Source: Ichthyophis bannanicus (Eukaryota; Chordata; Amphibia; Gymnophiona; Ichthyophiidae). Taken from it: DNA of 64,000 bases. The position numbers and the translations under genes were made by a program. Under the pieces are notes generated by a model, which was not told the DNA's origin, did not search any database, and saw only the letters and a list, made by a program, of their open reading frames with translations. How positions within the stretch are numbered: position 1 is the first letter of the stretch; every line of letters starts with the position of its first letter. The stretch is from assembly GCA_033557465.1 (NCBI GenBank), contig CM066043.1, forward strand, positions 106,692,278 through 106,756,277. The letters are read 5' to 3'. Positions 10,144 through 21,523 of this stretch are shown here, piece after piece.

Positions 10144-13100
10144 ATGCATGCGGTGAAATTTATCTCTCTGAACGTAAAGGGCATTCACAACCCGATCAAA
10201 CGGAAGAAAATTCTGTTGTATTGTAAGAAGGAGGCTGCGGATGTGGTTCTGTTGCAAGAGACGCACCTATCGTCCTTGGAGTCAGCGAAACTGGGTACAG
10301 GGGACTATATGTTAGCGGGGCACTCCCCTGCGGTAGGCAGGAAAAATGGGGTCGCCATTTTGGTCCGTAGGGCCCTTGACCCCAAAATAATGCAGCAAAG
10401 GGCTGACACGGGGGGAAGGTGGGCCAAGGTGATGTTTCAGCTGGGGAGTCGGACAATAGCCATCCTGAATGTGTATGGGCCGAACCAGGATGACATAGGG
10501 TTCTTTAAGTCCTTGGCAATGGAATTGAAGGACTGGGAGACAACGGAGTGGGTACTGGGTGGGGACTTCAACTTGATCCTGGACCCGTTGTTAGATCGCC
10601 AACCCTTCCGGTCCCAGAGGAGTAGTAAGGCGCTAACGGTACTTCAATCTATAATGCGGGAATATGGTCTTTCGGATGTTTGGAGGCTTTGGCACCCCAA
10701 AGACCGGCAGTATTCATTCTATTCGCTTCCCCATGGATCGCACTCGCGCATTGATTATTTTTTGGTCTCTGGATCACTAGTCCCGGAGGTGCTGTCTGTT
10801 GATATATTGGGCATGCACCTTTCAGACCATGCGGCGATATCCTTAGCTTTGCAGCTGCGAGTCAGATCTCGGACCGCGGCTGCTTGGCATTTCCCTAGAG
10901 AGCTCCTGTCAGACCCGGAGTTTTGTATGGAAATTAAGAAAGCCGTTAAGGAGTATTTTCTCTTAAATTCCATTCAGGTGACGCCGGTATGGGCCTGGTG
11001 GGAGGCCTTCAAGGCCTCGCTTAGAGCTGTTGTCACAAGCTATAAGATCAGATTGTCGCGGAAGAGGAGGGAGCAGCTGGTGGAATTGGAGGCTCAAATT
11101 TCTGCGGGGGAGAGAATTTTGGTGGACAGATCAGACCCCAGCATTCTGATACGGCTACAAAGGTTGCGATATCAGTATAATGACCTTATCAGCAGGGATG
11201 CAATCGCGCAGATCCGGCAATCGCAAGGGAGGTACTATTGTGAGGGTAACAAGGCCGGTCATCTCCTAGCGAGTATTCTAAATCCTCGCAGGTCTAAGCA
11301 TAGGGTAGAAGCGATATGCGATGAGAGTGGGCAACTTCATATAACGGACGGGGAAATTGCGGCGCGCTTCCGAGATTATTACAAGCGTCTGTATATGTCG
11401 GAGGTGGTCTCAGAGTCTGCTTCTTTCCAGCAGTTGTTTGCACAGACTTCTCATCCGGTATTAACGGCCTCCCAAGTGGTGGAACTGGATAAGCAGTTGT
11501 CGGTGAGTGAGATCAGAGACAGTATCCATAGCATGAAGGGCGGGAAGGCTGCCGGCCCAGACGCTATCCCGGTGGAGTTCTACCAAGTTTTCGCGGAAGA
11601 TCTTCTCCCACATTTAGCGCTTTACTTTCAGAACCTTTTGATCCAGGCCCCTGCCGTGGGGTCTTTCAGCGAGGCGACAGTGGTAGTGTTGGAAAAGCCG
11701 GGTAGGGACCCGCATAGAGTTGAGAATTACCGCCCGATATCGCTGCTTAATGCTGACTACAAAATCTTCTCTTCGGTTTTGGCCCACAGGTTGGTTGCAG
11801 TGATCCCGTCTCTGTTGCATCCGGACCAGTGTGGCTTTGTCCCTGGACGGTCTACGGCGGATAATGGGCGGCTTCTCTTAAATGTACTCGCGGCGGCAGG
11901 AGAGGCGCAGGAACCTCTGGTGGGGCTTTCGGTCGATGCGGAGAAAGCCTTTGATCGGCTGGAATGGGGATTTCTGAAGCAGGCGCTTGGATGGTTTGGA
12001 ATAGGGCACAGTTTTATAAAAATGGTAGAGGTGTTGTACACCTCTCCCTCGGCTCGTATCCTTGTTAATGGCTCCTTATCTGAGTCCTTCACTTTAAACA
12101 GGGGGACGCGCCAGGGTTGTCCCCTGTCCCCCTTACTTTTCAATTTGGCTCTGGAGCCCCTAGCTTCCCTGGTGAGACAGTCTCCCAAGATTAAGGGGTT
12201 GGAGATTGCTGGGAAACAAATAAAGCTCTCAGCGTATGCTGATGATCTTTTGTTATTTTTGCAGCCCGGTTCGGTGGGAGAGGTTTTGAGTTTGATTGAG
12301 CGGTATTCTGCTTTGTCGGGATATAAAATTAACTGGAATAAGTCAACGGCCTTCCCAATGAATAGGTGGACCTTTTCTTCTTCTGTAGATGAGTTTCCTT
12401 TTAAATGGGAAGCGGAGGCTATTAAGTACCTAGGGGTTTCCTATTGTCCTGTTTTAGAGGAGACAGTGCGACTGAATGTACAGGTAATGAAAGATATGGT
12501 GCAAGCTTATACGTTGAAGTGGTCCCCCCTGCATTTATCGTGGTGGGGAAGGCTTGATTCTATCAAAATGGTGTTGGTCCCTAAGGTAAATTATATTCTT
12601 GAGATGTTACCCCTGGAGCTTCCAGCGACCTTCTACAAGGCGATAGAGCGGATGTTATCAACTTTTTTGTGGCAGGGTAAGCCCCCGCGGATCGCTCTCA
12701 AAAAACTGAAGGCGTGTAAAAAGGAAGGGGGTGTTCAGTTTCCCGATTTTCGGTTGTACCATGCGGCCCTTTTATTGAAGCAGGGCACGAACTGGCTGAG
12801 TTGTGAAGGGGAGGGCCATAAGCCCGTTTGGGTGGAGGTAGAGGAAAGGTTGGTAGCTCCTATTCCCCCTCAGCGGTTAGTGGAAATGTCCCTCCCGGGG
12901 GTGGGGGGAAACCTAAGGATACTCCGGGCCACGCAACAAGCCTTTTGGCTGCTGGGTCAATTAGTGGAGAAGAATGGGAGAATCTCGGCCAATTCCCCAC
13001 TATGGTTTAACCCTAACTTAACGATCGGACATAAGCTCATTGGGTGGAAGGGTTGGCAAAACAAAGGGGTATGGACGGTTGGTCAGTTGATTAAAGTTAA

Positions 13101-13980
13101 TGGATGGAAATCCTTTGAAGAGTTACAGGCTGAGTTTGGCCTCCCCCGGACGTGCTTCTTTCAATGGCTGCAGCTGAAACATTGCCTTGAGCGTGTCCCA
13201 GGGGTGCCCTCCGCGGTGTTGGAGCAGGGTGGCCTGCTGCAATCGGTGGAGGCTTGTATGGGCTCCAAGGGAATTATGTCCAACTACTATACTATACTTC
13301 GGGATAGATCACACTCTTTCCCTGCTAAATTGGGGCGCCAATGGGAGGAGGAACTTGGGGGCCATGTCTCGCCCAAAGTTTGGGAAAAGGTGTGGGGAAA
13401 GGTAACAAGAGTAGCAAGTGCGTCATCTCTCTCACAATCTCTCTATTTCATTATGCACAGAGCATATCTCACTCCTGTTAGAGTGGCTAAATGGGGTGGG
13501 CAGGACCCAGGGTTGTGTTGGTCGTGCGTAGCAGCGCCGGGCACGTTTCAACATGTGCTCTTGGAGTGTTTTTACGTTCAGAGATTTTGGCGGTTAGTTT
13601 GGCACAAGATTGGGAGAATTCTAGGCATACAAGTTCCGTTGAGTTGGGAGATAGTGGTCCTTCGCTCCTGTGCGAATTCTCTGGCGCTCGAGAGGGATCA
13701 AGAGTTTCTTTTCAATTTTCTGATGGCTATTGCTTTAAAGTTGATAGTGACTCATTGGAAAGATCTAGCCAAGTTGGATGGCCATCACTGGTGGAACTTG
13801 GTGTGCCTTTACTCCACATTTGAAAAGATGCGAGAGGACCGAGAGTCTTACTGGAGAAAGAGACATGTTGCTAGGGTGGTGCAGGGAGTTAATGAGGGTG
13901 TTAATCAGTCTTTCAACAAATGGTTCTATCTTGATGAATATGCAGCTAGAGCTAGGTGCAGTAGTGCACCAGCTGTGTAG
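10144..13980 (+). CDS. L1/Tx1-type ORF2: endonuclease and reverse transcriptase
   Basis: An intact frame of 1278 codons. Residues 1-235 form the apurinic-type endonuclease that nicks target DNA: N10, the LLQETHL motif with E39, NVYGPN, GGDFNLI, RIDYFLVS and a final LSDHAA. The reverse transcriptase follows with KAAGPDAIPVEFY, NYRPISLLNADYKI, DQCGFVPGRST, DAEKAFDRLEW, RGTRQGCPLSPLLFN, AYADDLLLF (YADD at residues 698-701) and IKYLGV. Near residue 1125 a C-x2-C-x8-H-x4-C motif resembles the C-terminal zinc-knuckle region of L1 ORF2. All catalytic motifs look complete. The L1/Tx1 group is favoured by the ORF1 partner, poly(A) tail and motif style; assignment to a named subfamily is not possible here. 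Confidence 0.95.
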   Translation: MHAVKFISLNVKGIHNPIKRKKILLYCKKEAADVVLLQETHLSSLESAKLGTGDYMLAGHSPAVGRKNGVAILVRRALDPKIMQQRADTGGRWAKVMFQLGSRTIAILNVYGPNQDDIGFFKSLAMELKDWETTEWVLGGDFNLILDPLLDRQPFRSQRSSKALTVLQSIMREYGLSDVWRLWHPKDRQYSFYSLPHGSHSRIDYFLVSGSLVPEVLSVDILGMHLSDHAAISLALQLRVRSRTAAAWHFPRELLSDPEFCMEIKKAVKEYFLLNSIQVTPVWAWWEAFKASLRAVVTSYKIRLSRKRREQLVELEAQISAGERILVDRSDPSILIRLQRLRYQYNDLISRDAIAQIRQSQGRYYCEGNKAGHLLASILNPRRSKHRVEAICDESGQLHITDGEIAARFRDYYKRLYMSEVVSESASFQQLFAQTSHPVLTASQVVELDKQLSVSEIRDSIHSMKGGKAAGPDAIPVEFYQVFAEDLLPHLALYFQNLLIQAPAVGSFSEATVVVLEKPGRDPHRVENYRPISLLNADYKIFSSVLAHRLVAVIPSLLHPDQCGFVPGRSTADNGRLLLNVLAAAGEAQEPLVGLSVDAEKAFDRLEWGFLKQALGWFGIGHSFIKMVEVLYTSPSARILVNGSLSESFTLNRGTRQGCPLSPLLFNLALEPLASLVRQSPKIKGLEIAGKQIKLSAYADDLLLFLQPGSVGEVLSLIERYSALSGYKINWNKSTAFPMNRWTFSSSVDEFPFKWEAEAIKYLGVSYCPVLEETVRLNVQVMKDMVQAYTLKWSPLHLSWWGRLDSIKMVLVPKVNYILEMLPLELPATFYKAIERMLSTFLWQGKPPRIALKKLKACKKEGGVQFPDFRLYHAALLLKQGTNWLSCEGEGHKPVWVEVEERLVAPIPPQRLVEMSLPGVGGNLRILRATQQAFWLLGQLVEKNGRISANSPLWFNPNLTIGHKLIGWKGWQNKGVWTVGQLIKVNGWKSFEELQAEFGLPRTCFFQWLQLKHCLERVPGVPSAVLEQGGLLQSVEACMGSKGIMSNYYTILRDRSHSFPAKLGRQWEEELGGHVSPKVWEKVWGKVTRVASASSLSQSLYFIMHRAYLTPVRVAKWGGQDPGLCWSCVAAPGTFQHVLLECFYVQRFWRLVWHKIGRILGIQVPLSWEIVVLRSCANSLALERDQEFLFNFLMAIALKLIVTHWKDLAKLDGHHWWNLVCLYSTFEKMREDRESYWRKRHVARVVQGVNEGVNQSFNKWFYLDEYAARARCSSAPAV

Positions 13981-14216
13981 AGTGTCAGATGTTGGTGCCC
14001 TGTGTGTGGGGTAGATGTGGTCAGAGGGGAACCCAGGGGGATGGGGGGGGGTGGTTGGGGGGTAGGGGGATTGGTAGTGTTGTGGGGGTGAGGGGTACTG
14101 TGTATTGTGCTAGTTGCACTGTGGTCAGGTATTGCTGATTATGGTTTTGTTTTGTTTTGTTTTCCTTGGTGTTGTATGTATAAAATCATAAAAATAAATA
14201 AAAAAAAAAAAAAAAA

Positions 14217-14232
14217 AGAATACCGCCGCTCA
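14217..14232. repeat. Target-site duplication, right copy (L1)
   Basis: Exact repeat of 8339-8354, immediately after the poly(A) tail. Confidence 0.95.
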
Positions 14233-14755
14233 TATGATCCTACATGCTTCACCCCGTGATCACGTCACCCCTTTACTATTCCATCTACATTGGCTGCCAA
14301 TTGATTTCCGGATATCCTTCAAGGTCCTTACTTTAGCCCATAGAGCTATCTGTCTACACCTACTTACCTCTCGGATATGCTTACTCATCATACTCCCTTC
14401 CCGCAGTCTTCAGTCCATTCACATCAGCCGCCTTCACCTACTAGCACCCTCCAAAGCACATTTACAATCTACCAGGAAAGCAGCATTTTTCTACTTAGCT
14501 CCATCTCTCTGGAACTCCCTTCCCACTGCCCTCCGTACAGAAGAATCATACCCCAAATTCCGTTCCCTCCTTAAGACACATCTGTTTTCCCTAGCCTTTC
14601 CCTCATGAGTATTAATATTCTGTTCCTATCACTCTATTTGTCTAACTGTCCTGTTCTTACTCTCTTCTCTGCTCTATCATATATTGTAGTTCTATTTTTC
14701 CTTTTTCTATAATTGGTATTAACAAGTGTGAAATAAACAACAAACAATAAACAAT
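14233..14755 (+). pseudogene. L2-type LINE, 3' segment after the L1 insertion
   Basis: Continues the protein interrupted at 8354: HLHWLPIDFRISFKVLTLAH, a SKAHLQSTRKAAFF-like motif, SLWNSLPTALR and a final FRSLLKTHLFSLAF. This is the conserved C-terminal end of L2-group LINE proteins. The 3' end reads GTGAAATAAACAACAAACAA-like short repeats and stops at about 14755, where the RTE element resumes. Confidence 0.85.
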
Positions 14756-16309
14756 AAGTGGACCAACAGCCGTTTCAACCTGTACCTTATGATCGGGAAC
14801 CATTGGTGATGAAAGAAGAAGTTGAAGCAGCATTGAAAGCCTTATCAAAGAACAAAGCACCAGGCATTGATAGCATTCCCATAGAAGTATTACAGCAATC
14901 TGATGCAGCTGTTACCGTACTTACAAGGCTCTGCCAAGAAATATGGAAGACAACATCATGGCCAACTGACTGGAAAAGATCTGTGTTTATACCAATACTA
15001 AAGAAAGGTGATCAGACTGTGGAAATTATCACACAATCGCTCTGATTCCACATGCCAGCAAGACTCTACTGAAGATTATTCAAAAGAGACTCCAACCATA
15101 CCTTGAACAAGAACTACCTGAAGTGCAAGCAGGGTTCAGGAAAGGGCGAGGAACAAGAGACATCATTGCAGATGTGAGATGGATCCTTGAAAAGACTAAA
15201 GAATACCAAAAGGATATCTATTTGTGCTTTATCGACTATAGCAAGGCTTTTGACTGTGTAAACCATGAGAAACTCTGGGCCACATTAAGAAGCATGGGTA
15301 TACCAGAACAACTGATCGTACTCTTGCACAATCTGTACATTGATCAAGAAGCAACAATTCGAACGGAACAAGGAGAAACAGAATGGTTTAAAATAAGCAA
15401 AAGGTGTAAGACAAGGCTGTATACTTTCCCCCTACCTGTTTAATTTATATGCAGAACAAATCATCAGAGAAGCAGGATTGTATGAAGACAGAGGTGTGAA
15501 GATCGGTGGAACAGTCATCAACAACCTTCGCTATGCTGATGATACCACATTACTGGCTGAAAGTGAAGATGATCTGAAACATTTGCTTCTCACAATCAAA
15601 GAAGAGTCTCAAAATGGACCTGCACCTTAATGTAAAGAAGACAAAGATCATGACAACTGGCATAAATCAACAGGTTCATTGTTGAAGGAGAAGAAATTGA
15701 AATCGTGAACAACTTTAACCTACTTGGATCAACTATCAATAAAGAAGCAACAAGCAGTCAAGAAATCAGACGACGCATTGCTCTTGGCAGAATGGCTATG
15801 AAAGACCTAGATAAGATTCTCAAGAGCAGAGATGTCTCTCTCCATACAAAGATTTGACTTGTTCAAGCCATGGTATTTTCAATAACATCATATGGATGTG
15901 AAAGCTGGACAGTGAAAAAGATAGACAGGAAGAAAATTGATGCCTTTGAATTATGGTGCTGGGAGGCAAATACTGTGTATACCATGGACTGCCCAAAGAA
16001 CAAACCAGTTAGTACTAGAGGAGATCAAACCTAAGCTTTCCTTAGAAGCTCAGATGACAAGACTTCGCCTTTCATACTTTGGACTCATCATGCGAAGAGA
16101 GAGATCATTAGAGAAAGACATCATGCTTGGCAAGACAGAAGATCAACGCAAAAGAGGAAGGCCAGCAATGAGATGGATCGAGACAATAACGGCAGCTACA
16201 GGTACCAGTCTGTCAACAATGAGCCGCCTGACTCAAGACCGAACACAATTTAGGATAGCTATCCAGAGGGTCGCCATGAGTCGACTCCGACTCGACGGCA
16301 CTTAACAAC
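14756..16309 (+). pseudogene. RTE (BovB-like) LINE, 3' segment
   Basis: Continues the RTE element from 6708: [70 protein letters not shown], then (shifted frame) an [18 protein letters not shown] motif near 15525-15570, and the C-terminal region with [35 protein letters not shown] and SRLRLDGT. It ends in GGCACTTAACAACAAC. Several single-base indels and one stop (TGA near 15856) disable it. The 3' half is closely related to the copy at 25603-26789. Confidence 0.9.
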
Positions 16310-17700
16310 AACTGTGGATGCAAGTCTGAGAACACCCAGACTGCTTTCCCTTGTAGAATCGGCTGAAACACTATCAAGGCCAGGAATACAGCTCTCATCT
16401 CCAACCGATTGATGGACCACATGCTCTCTTCCGGAGTCCAGCAGCCCCGCGCCAAGTCTCGCAATGTGCCCCCCCCAGCCCCCCGCCTGTAAGGCTGGCA
16501 TTCTTGGTCAGCAGAACCCATACTAACGGTTCCAAAGACATGCCCACCAGTAGTTTGCCTGAGCTGAGCCACCACTGGAGGGCGACTGGCAACCATTGGG
16601 CAAATCAATTTCCTGGAGAGTGGGTGCTTCTGCGGCGACCATCTCCCCAGAAGGGCCCTCTGCAAGGGTTTCATGTGGGCCTGAGCCCAGGGAACAAGCT
16701 CTATCAAGGCCACCATCGAACACAGTGCCAAGCTGTTGGAGCTGCCATTTGCAGAAAAAACACTGAACATGGATCTGTAGCTTCTGCACCCTCTCACTGG
16801 GTAAAGACACAAGGCCCTGGTCTGTCTGAAACCTTGCTCCCAATTATACCAGATCCTGGGACAGCTGTAGGCTGCTCTTGGCAAAATTGACCACCCCGGC
16901 AAGCTACTGAAGACAGTTGATCACATGACTTGAGGCAGCTCTGCTCTCGAGAGACTTCGCTCGTATTAATGAATCATCCAAATACGGGTGTACCAGTACC
17001 CCTTCTTGCTGAAACACCGCTGTTACCACCATTACCTTGGTGAAAGTCCACGGCCTGGTAACCAACCCAAATGGCAATGCTCGGAAATAGAAATGTGCCA
17101 TCAGCACAGCAAAACACAGGAAGCGCTGATGCACTGCCTGGATTGGGATGTGCAGATACGCTTCTGTCAGGTCGAGGGCTGTGAGGAATTCGCCTTTCCT
17201 TACTGCCACAATCACAGAGTGAAGCGTCTCAATGTGAAACCACGGCACCTGCAAGGTGTGGTTCACGTGCTCGAGATCCAAGATGGGGTGAAAAGTGCCT
17301 TCTTTTTTTGGGAACCACAAAGTAAAGGGTGTATCGACTGCAACCAGACTGGTTGGGTGGGACCTCCAACATCGCTTCTAGTTGTTGAAGTCATAGGAGA
17401 GTGTCCCACACTGCTACCAACCTTTGCTGCATTTTTCAGGGCGACTTGACAAATGCATCCACAAGTGGTCAGGCGAATTAGAGAGCATAGCCTCCTTGAA
17501 TCACTTTCAACAGCCACTGATCGGAGTGATCTGGACATGGGCAGAGTAAAACTTGGAGGAATCCCGGTCAGTCTAATGGGGGGGGGGGGGGGGAACCCAC
17601 ACAACCCCCAAACACTCAACTTCGTGGAGAACACGTCCCTTGAGTGACCTAACTGATGGCAAAATGGCACATGCACTGCATGCAGCTCGGCTCTCACCAG
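16310..17700 (-). pseudogene. Decayed DIRS reverse transcriptase/RNase H fragment
   Basis: Minus-strand frames match the RT-RNase H of the DIRS at 56.8-58.7 kb: a RLILDL-like start, HSVIVAVRKGEFLTALDLTE, AYLHIPI, LPFGLVTRPWTFTKV and VHPYLDDSLIRAKS (the catalytic YLDD box is at about 16980-16995). A VIQGGYAL motif just before the RT matches IIEEGYAL. RNase H traces follow towards 16320, with a SIGWRxxCIPGL-like motif where the intact copy has SINRLELRAV. Frames are broken throughout. Confidence 0.85.
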
Positions 17701-18479
17701 CCCCAGCTAGTAAGCTGATTAATCTCACCCCGTTTTCGTTTTGCTTATTTGAACTCCCAAGCATGCAGTGAAAGAACTCACCTGGCCACTGCAGATCACA
17801 TGGCTGGAGCCATTAAAATGGGGGTGGGGGGGGGGGGGGGATGGATCTAGATTTAGCCAGCAGTGCTCTGAACGCTACAACTGGACCAAATGAACTGTCC
17901 CTGTTGAAGCAGGAGGCTCCTGCAGGGTTTCCTCAATCACCACAACTGAAGCAGGCTCCCATTCTAGGGAGCAGGCAGCACTGTCCAGACAAGCCTGCTG
18001 CTTGCTCTGCCAGGGGCTTTCACTGAACTTTCAGTTTGTACTTTTTAAAAAGGACCTGTTAAGGAAAGAAAGTCTTAGCCTTAAGGGGTATATTTGTAGC
18101 TTTTCAGTGGAGTCCAGACTACGCAGAAACATGCTCACCAACTGCTTGGAGACTGAGAATACTGGGCTGGTAGGCAGTGCCAACTGCCTATGTAGCATGA
18201 CATCATCAAGACTTGGCATGCTGTCTCCAGCTGCTTGCAAGGGAAGATAAGCCATGTGTCTGGAGTGGAGGGACTATGAGGAAGGGCTGGCATAGAATAT
18301 TAGGTCTTGCAACACTGTGCATAGTACCCCTCTTTGCTAATTTATTCTTTTCATAAAGCACACATTTTGTGTGTCCGTTGAGATTATTAACAGCTGGTAA
18401 TGTAATTTGGATATCTGCCCTTACAGATTTTGTTTTCAAGAAAATACAAAGGTCCCTTGGACCTTGGGATGGAACCCTC
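17701..18479. other. Unassigned sequence
   Basis: No gene or repeat family is recognised. It contains a G run (17820-17840) and a short open frame without motifs. Confidence 0.4.
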
Positions 18480-18745
18480 ATACGTAACATTTAAATCCCA
18501 GCTCAAGACTCACCTATTTCAGAAGGTTTTTGACCTCCCCTCCGATTAACAGTTACCCAATTATCATTGGCTATCTTAACTCAGACGTTCCTACTGCCCT
18601 CTCCCCCTTAATGTAGGATTGTGGATGCCTTTCCTGTCTAGGCTATTGGACTTCTTTTCTTACTTTTTAATTAATTTTATAATATGTAAACCATCTTGCT
18701 GCTATTTCAAAAGGGAGATATATAAGATTTTAATAAACTATAAAA
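18480..18745 (+). pseudogene. L2-like LINE 3' end
   Basis: A reading frame beginning with a TFKSQLKTHLFQKVFDLP-like motif is the extreme C-terminus of an L2/CR1-type LINE protein. It is followed by a short 3' untranslated region with GTAAACCATCTTGCTGCTATTT and GATATATAAGATTTTAATAAAC. It is a severely 5'-truncated copy. Confidence 0.7.
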
Positions 18746-18879
18746 GGCATCCATTTTTGAGCTTAAGTATGGACATTTGCACTCTAAAAGGTTAACATTC
18801 TTCTTCTGTACAGATAAAACCACATTGTATTTACCCACTCAGTACAAAATCAACTGAAGTTCTTTCAACTATAAACAAT

Positions 18880-19318
18880 GGGCCCAATATTCAGTGGCAG
18901 TAGCTAGCACTTCTAAAGTGCATAGCCATCGCCGCTGAACCTTAATCCGATATTTAATGCTGGGGCCATATCTGGCCACTGGCATTGAATATCTGGGTCT
19001 GCTACATGGCATGGAAGCTAACCGGATAGCAGTGATCGAGCTGCTGCCCGGTTAGCTCTCATTGGCAAAGACAGGCCAGCTTTTTCAGTGCTCATCTTCT
19101 CGTGGGCTGCTAACCAGACAGTGCTTCAATACTGCTGCTGCTGCCGCCTCCACTGCACCCCTGAATGCAGACATGCACCAATGCTACACAGGGGCATGTA
19201 GTGGCACAACCTGCAGATATACAACAGCACTAACCATGTTAGTGCCATTTAATATCCCTCTAAGCGGCATTTACATGTATTCAAACAAACTGTGTAAATG
19301 CCTTTGAATACCGGGCTC
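18880..19318. mobile_element. MITE-like element with short terminal inverted repeats
   Basis: The left end GGGCCCAATATTCA and right end TGAATACCGGGCTC are imperfect inverted repeats (two mismatches), flanked by a 3-base AAT duplication (18877-18879 and 19319-19321). The interior has no ORF related to transposase. The size of about 440 bp and 3-base duplication are compatible with a non-autonomous PIF/Harbinger-like element, but the family is not certain. Confidence 0.55.
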
Positions 19319-19559
19319 AATATCTTTTCACCATGTTACTTTTATTACCCCTGAAGCAACTTATGGGTGAAACACAGCCATATTTGGTTTAAGTTTGAAT
19401 GGTTTCTTTTAAGTGAATAAAAATTTTACCAATTTTAATATTTATATAAAAAGATGATATTTTCTGTATATACTGTTTTGTTTGTTTGTATGTATCCTTC
19501 GGTACTTGTCTCCTTTGCTTTATCCTTTTCCGATTACAGTACCCTTCCTCTTTTTGCTG

Positions 19560-19870
19560 CTGAAGTGAATTTGAAAACACAAAGATTGAAAATAATTTTG
19601 AGCATGAAGCTACCGAATAAATTTTGGGATAAAATTATTCAAAAGAACAGAATGGGGGAAGGCTGTAAGAAAATTTTGTTTTATTTGAATATTCCTTGGG
19701 GCACCATCACGTCTGTCACTCCAAAGTGGAAACACAGTTTGGCACCACCAAGGCACTGCCTCAATCAAATCATCCTTACAAAGTTAGTAGCTGTGGATTA
19801 AGGACAAGTTGGGTCTCTGTGAGGCCTAAGATTATATTAAAAGCATGGAGGAAATAGCATTACAATGAGA
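19560..19870 (+). pseudogene. Tc1/mariner transposase N-terminal scrap
   Basis: The frame 19454-19801 ends with RMGEGCKKILFYLNIPWGTI followed by TSVTPKWKHS. This is the helix-turn-helix (paired-like) DNA-binding region of a Tc1 transposase, with proline/arginine-type residues after it. No catalytic DDE region follows. Confidence 0.7.
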
Positions 19871-19879
19871 GGATGCTTT

Positions 19880-21523
19880 GCAGCTGCAGGATAGGGTACA
19901 AGGTTCTACTGCCAGCCTGTAGGTGGCTCAGTTCCTGAAGAACCTTACCCAGATGAACCTTGTGATAAGGAAGCTTATCATAGCTCAGGAAGGAGCTATA
20001 GAAAAGGTGAAGTGACTCTGAACAAGCAACCTGTCAGTTCTGGTAGAAATAAGAAAACAGAATTTTCCCATAAAAGACTACCAGTCCCAGAATGCACCAG
20101 GTTTCCAGCAGCCATTAGAGGAGCTGAAGTGGGGAAACGTGTGTTCAATCAGGAGGGCTATGAGGTAATCCCCAAGCACTCATCTCAAAGGGCAGGGCCT
20201 GATTCAGCACAGCTGCGCTGTATTAGGGAGGAGCACTCATCTAAGCAGAATAAAGGTAGAGTTTATTCTACAGAGAAGGATCCTGAGAATCAGCTTGAGC
20301 ATCTTCATCATCAGGAGGATCATCAGAAGCAGAAACCAAACCGGACGGACAGAGAGGGAAAGAAACCCTTTGGAAGAAAGAAAAGCCTTTAAGAGGTCTA
20401 GAAGAGTCCAGAACAGTACGTATACTTGGAGGCATTCCAAGGGCCAGCATACACCATTGGACTGGGGAAAGCCAGAGGAATGGTGCTGCAGAGCTAGGAA
20501 TCTCCAGACAGTACCTGTGAGAGAGACGGCTACACATGGAAGGGACCCTAAGACCCGTGCCAGAAGGTATGTGAAAAGAGATCCAGTGTCCAGGGATCTG
20601 GATTGGAAGGCTGGACATAAGAACTGGACTACATACTGGCCAGGCTATATAGAGAGGAACTCTAACAGCAATGGAAGCTCAGGTATGAACACTGATCTAT
20701 GCCCTAGCTATAACCTTGAAAGACAACAGGGAAACAAGTATTCTCCTGAAAGTGCTCCATTGGGAGATTCATCTGTGCCAATCCATGATATTGAACCCAT
20801 GCTTGTTGAAGAAGGGGAAATGATAGCAGATGAAGATTCTGTTTACATGGACTGCTCTCTGTCTAAACTCCTTTGGTAACTTTCTGTTATAAAGTACAGC
20901 AACCATCACAAAGAAATACAAACTTGTTCTTTAATCTACTCAGGAAAGCCCCTGAAGCAGGATTTGACCCACGCAGTAGAAAGCAAGCCAGCTAAGGGGT
21001 TTCAGCTGGATAACTGCTAGCATTTGAGCCTTAGCTAATTGCTTGTGAGCTAGGAGAGAATCACTTCTGAATCTATGTGGGAAGATATAAGAAGTTAACC
21101 TGAAAAGAACAGTTTTTTTCTTTCTTTGTGGCTTTTGGTTTCTTGTTTGATACTTGCTAAGAGGATATTAGCTAAGCCTACAGAAAAGACCAGTTTGTTA
21201 TCAACCAGGTCTTATTTCTTTTGCTTTTGATTGCCTGAGAAGTTCAAATGTTTTCCTGATTTTGATTTTGTTTTTTTCAAGTTTAACACTGAAAGCAAGT
21301 AACCTGATTTATGTGCTTCCAAGCATATCTGTGTTGGGAGAAATAACCCCATAAATAAATATCTTATTGGCTTTACCCAAAAGCACAACTAATTATTGTG
21401 AGCAGCTGTGTCTGGTGTGAATGAACTGCATTGCCCACAATACCTTGCAAATCATATAGATATATGCACTTGCCAAGACTGTGAAGATTCTCATCCAGGC
21501 AGCCGTCTGACAACCTCCAACCT
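19880..21523 (+). mobile_element. Unclassified element, copy 1 (inverted partner at 28-29.5 kb)
   Basis: This segment is highly similar to the reverse complement of 27965-29530 over about 1.56 kb, covering an ORF and about 640 bases of trailing sequence that contains AATAAA motifs near 21350. Both copies end at the same CAGCCGTCTGACA boundary. Copy 1 extends further 5' than copy 2. No reverse transcriptase, transposase or terminal inverted repeat was found. The trailing block begins near TGTTATAAAG and ends in TGACA, so an LTR-like nature is possible but unproven. Confidence 0.8.
19895..20879 (+). pseudogene. Unrecognised ORF of the unclassified element, copy 1
   Basis: An open frame runs from 19895 to 20392 and then continues in another frame to the stop at 20877-20879. 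The switch occurs at about 20380, where copy 1 lacks five bases that copy 2 has. The joined ancestral product would be at least about 325 residues. It is highly charged, with a KKPFGRKK basic patch, a [19 protein letters not shown] motif, [31 protein letters not shown] and an acidic tail (IEPMLVEEGE). It has no signal peptide or membrane segment and I do not recognise the family. An RNA-binding, gag-like role is one guess. Confidence 0.6.

Larger units (their letters stand above)
8355..14216 (+). mobile_element. Full-length L1/Tx1-type LINE
   Basis: A complete non-LTR retrotransposon of about 5.86 kb. It has a short 5' untranslated region with a YY1-like site, ORF1 (one frameshift), a GT-rich inter-ORF spacer of about 0.8 kb, an uninterrupted ORF2 of 1278 codons, a G-rich 3' untranslated region and a poly(A) tail of about 19 bases preceded by AAAATAAATAAA. 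Perfect target-site duplications flank it. An intact ORF2, intact ends and exact duplications indicate a recent insertion, the youngest layer of a three-element nest. Confidence 0.95.
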
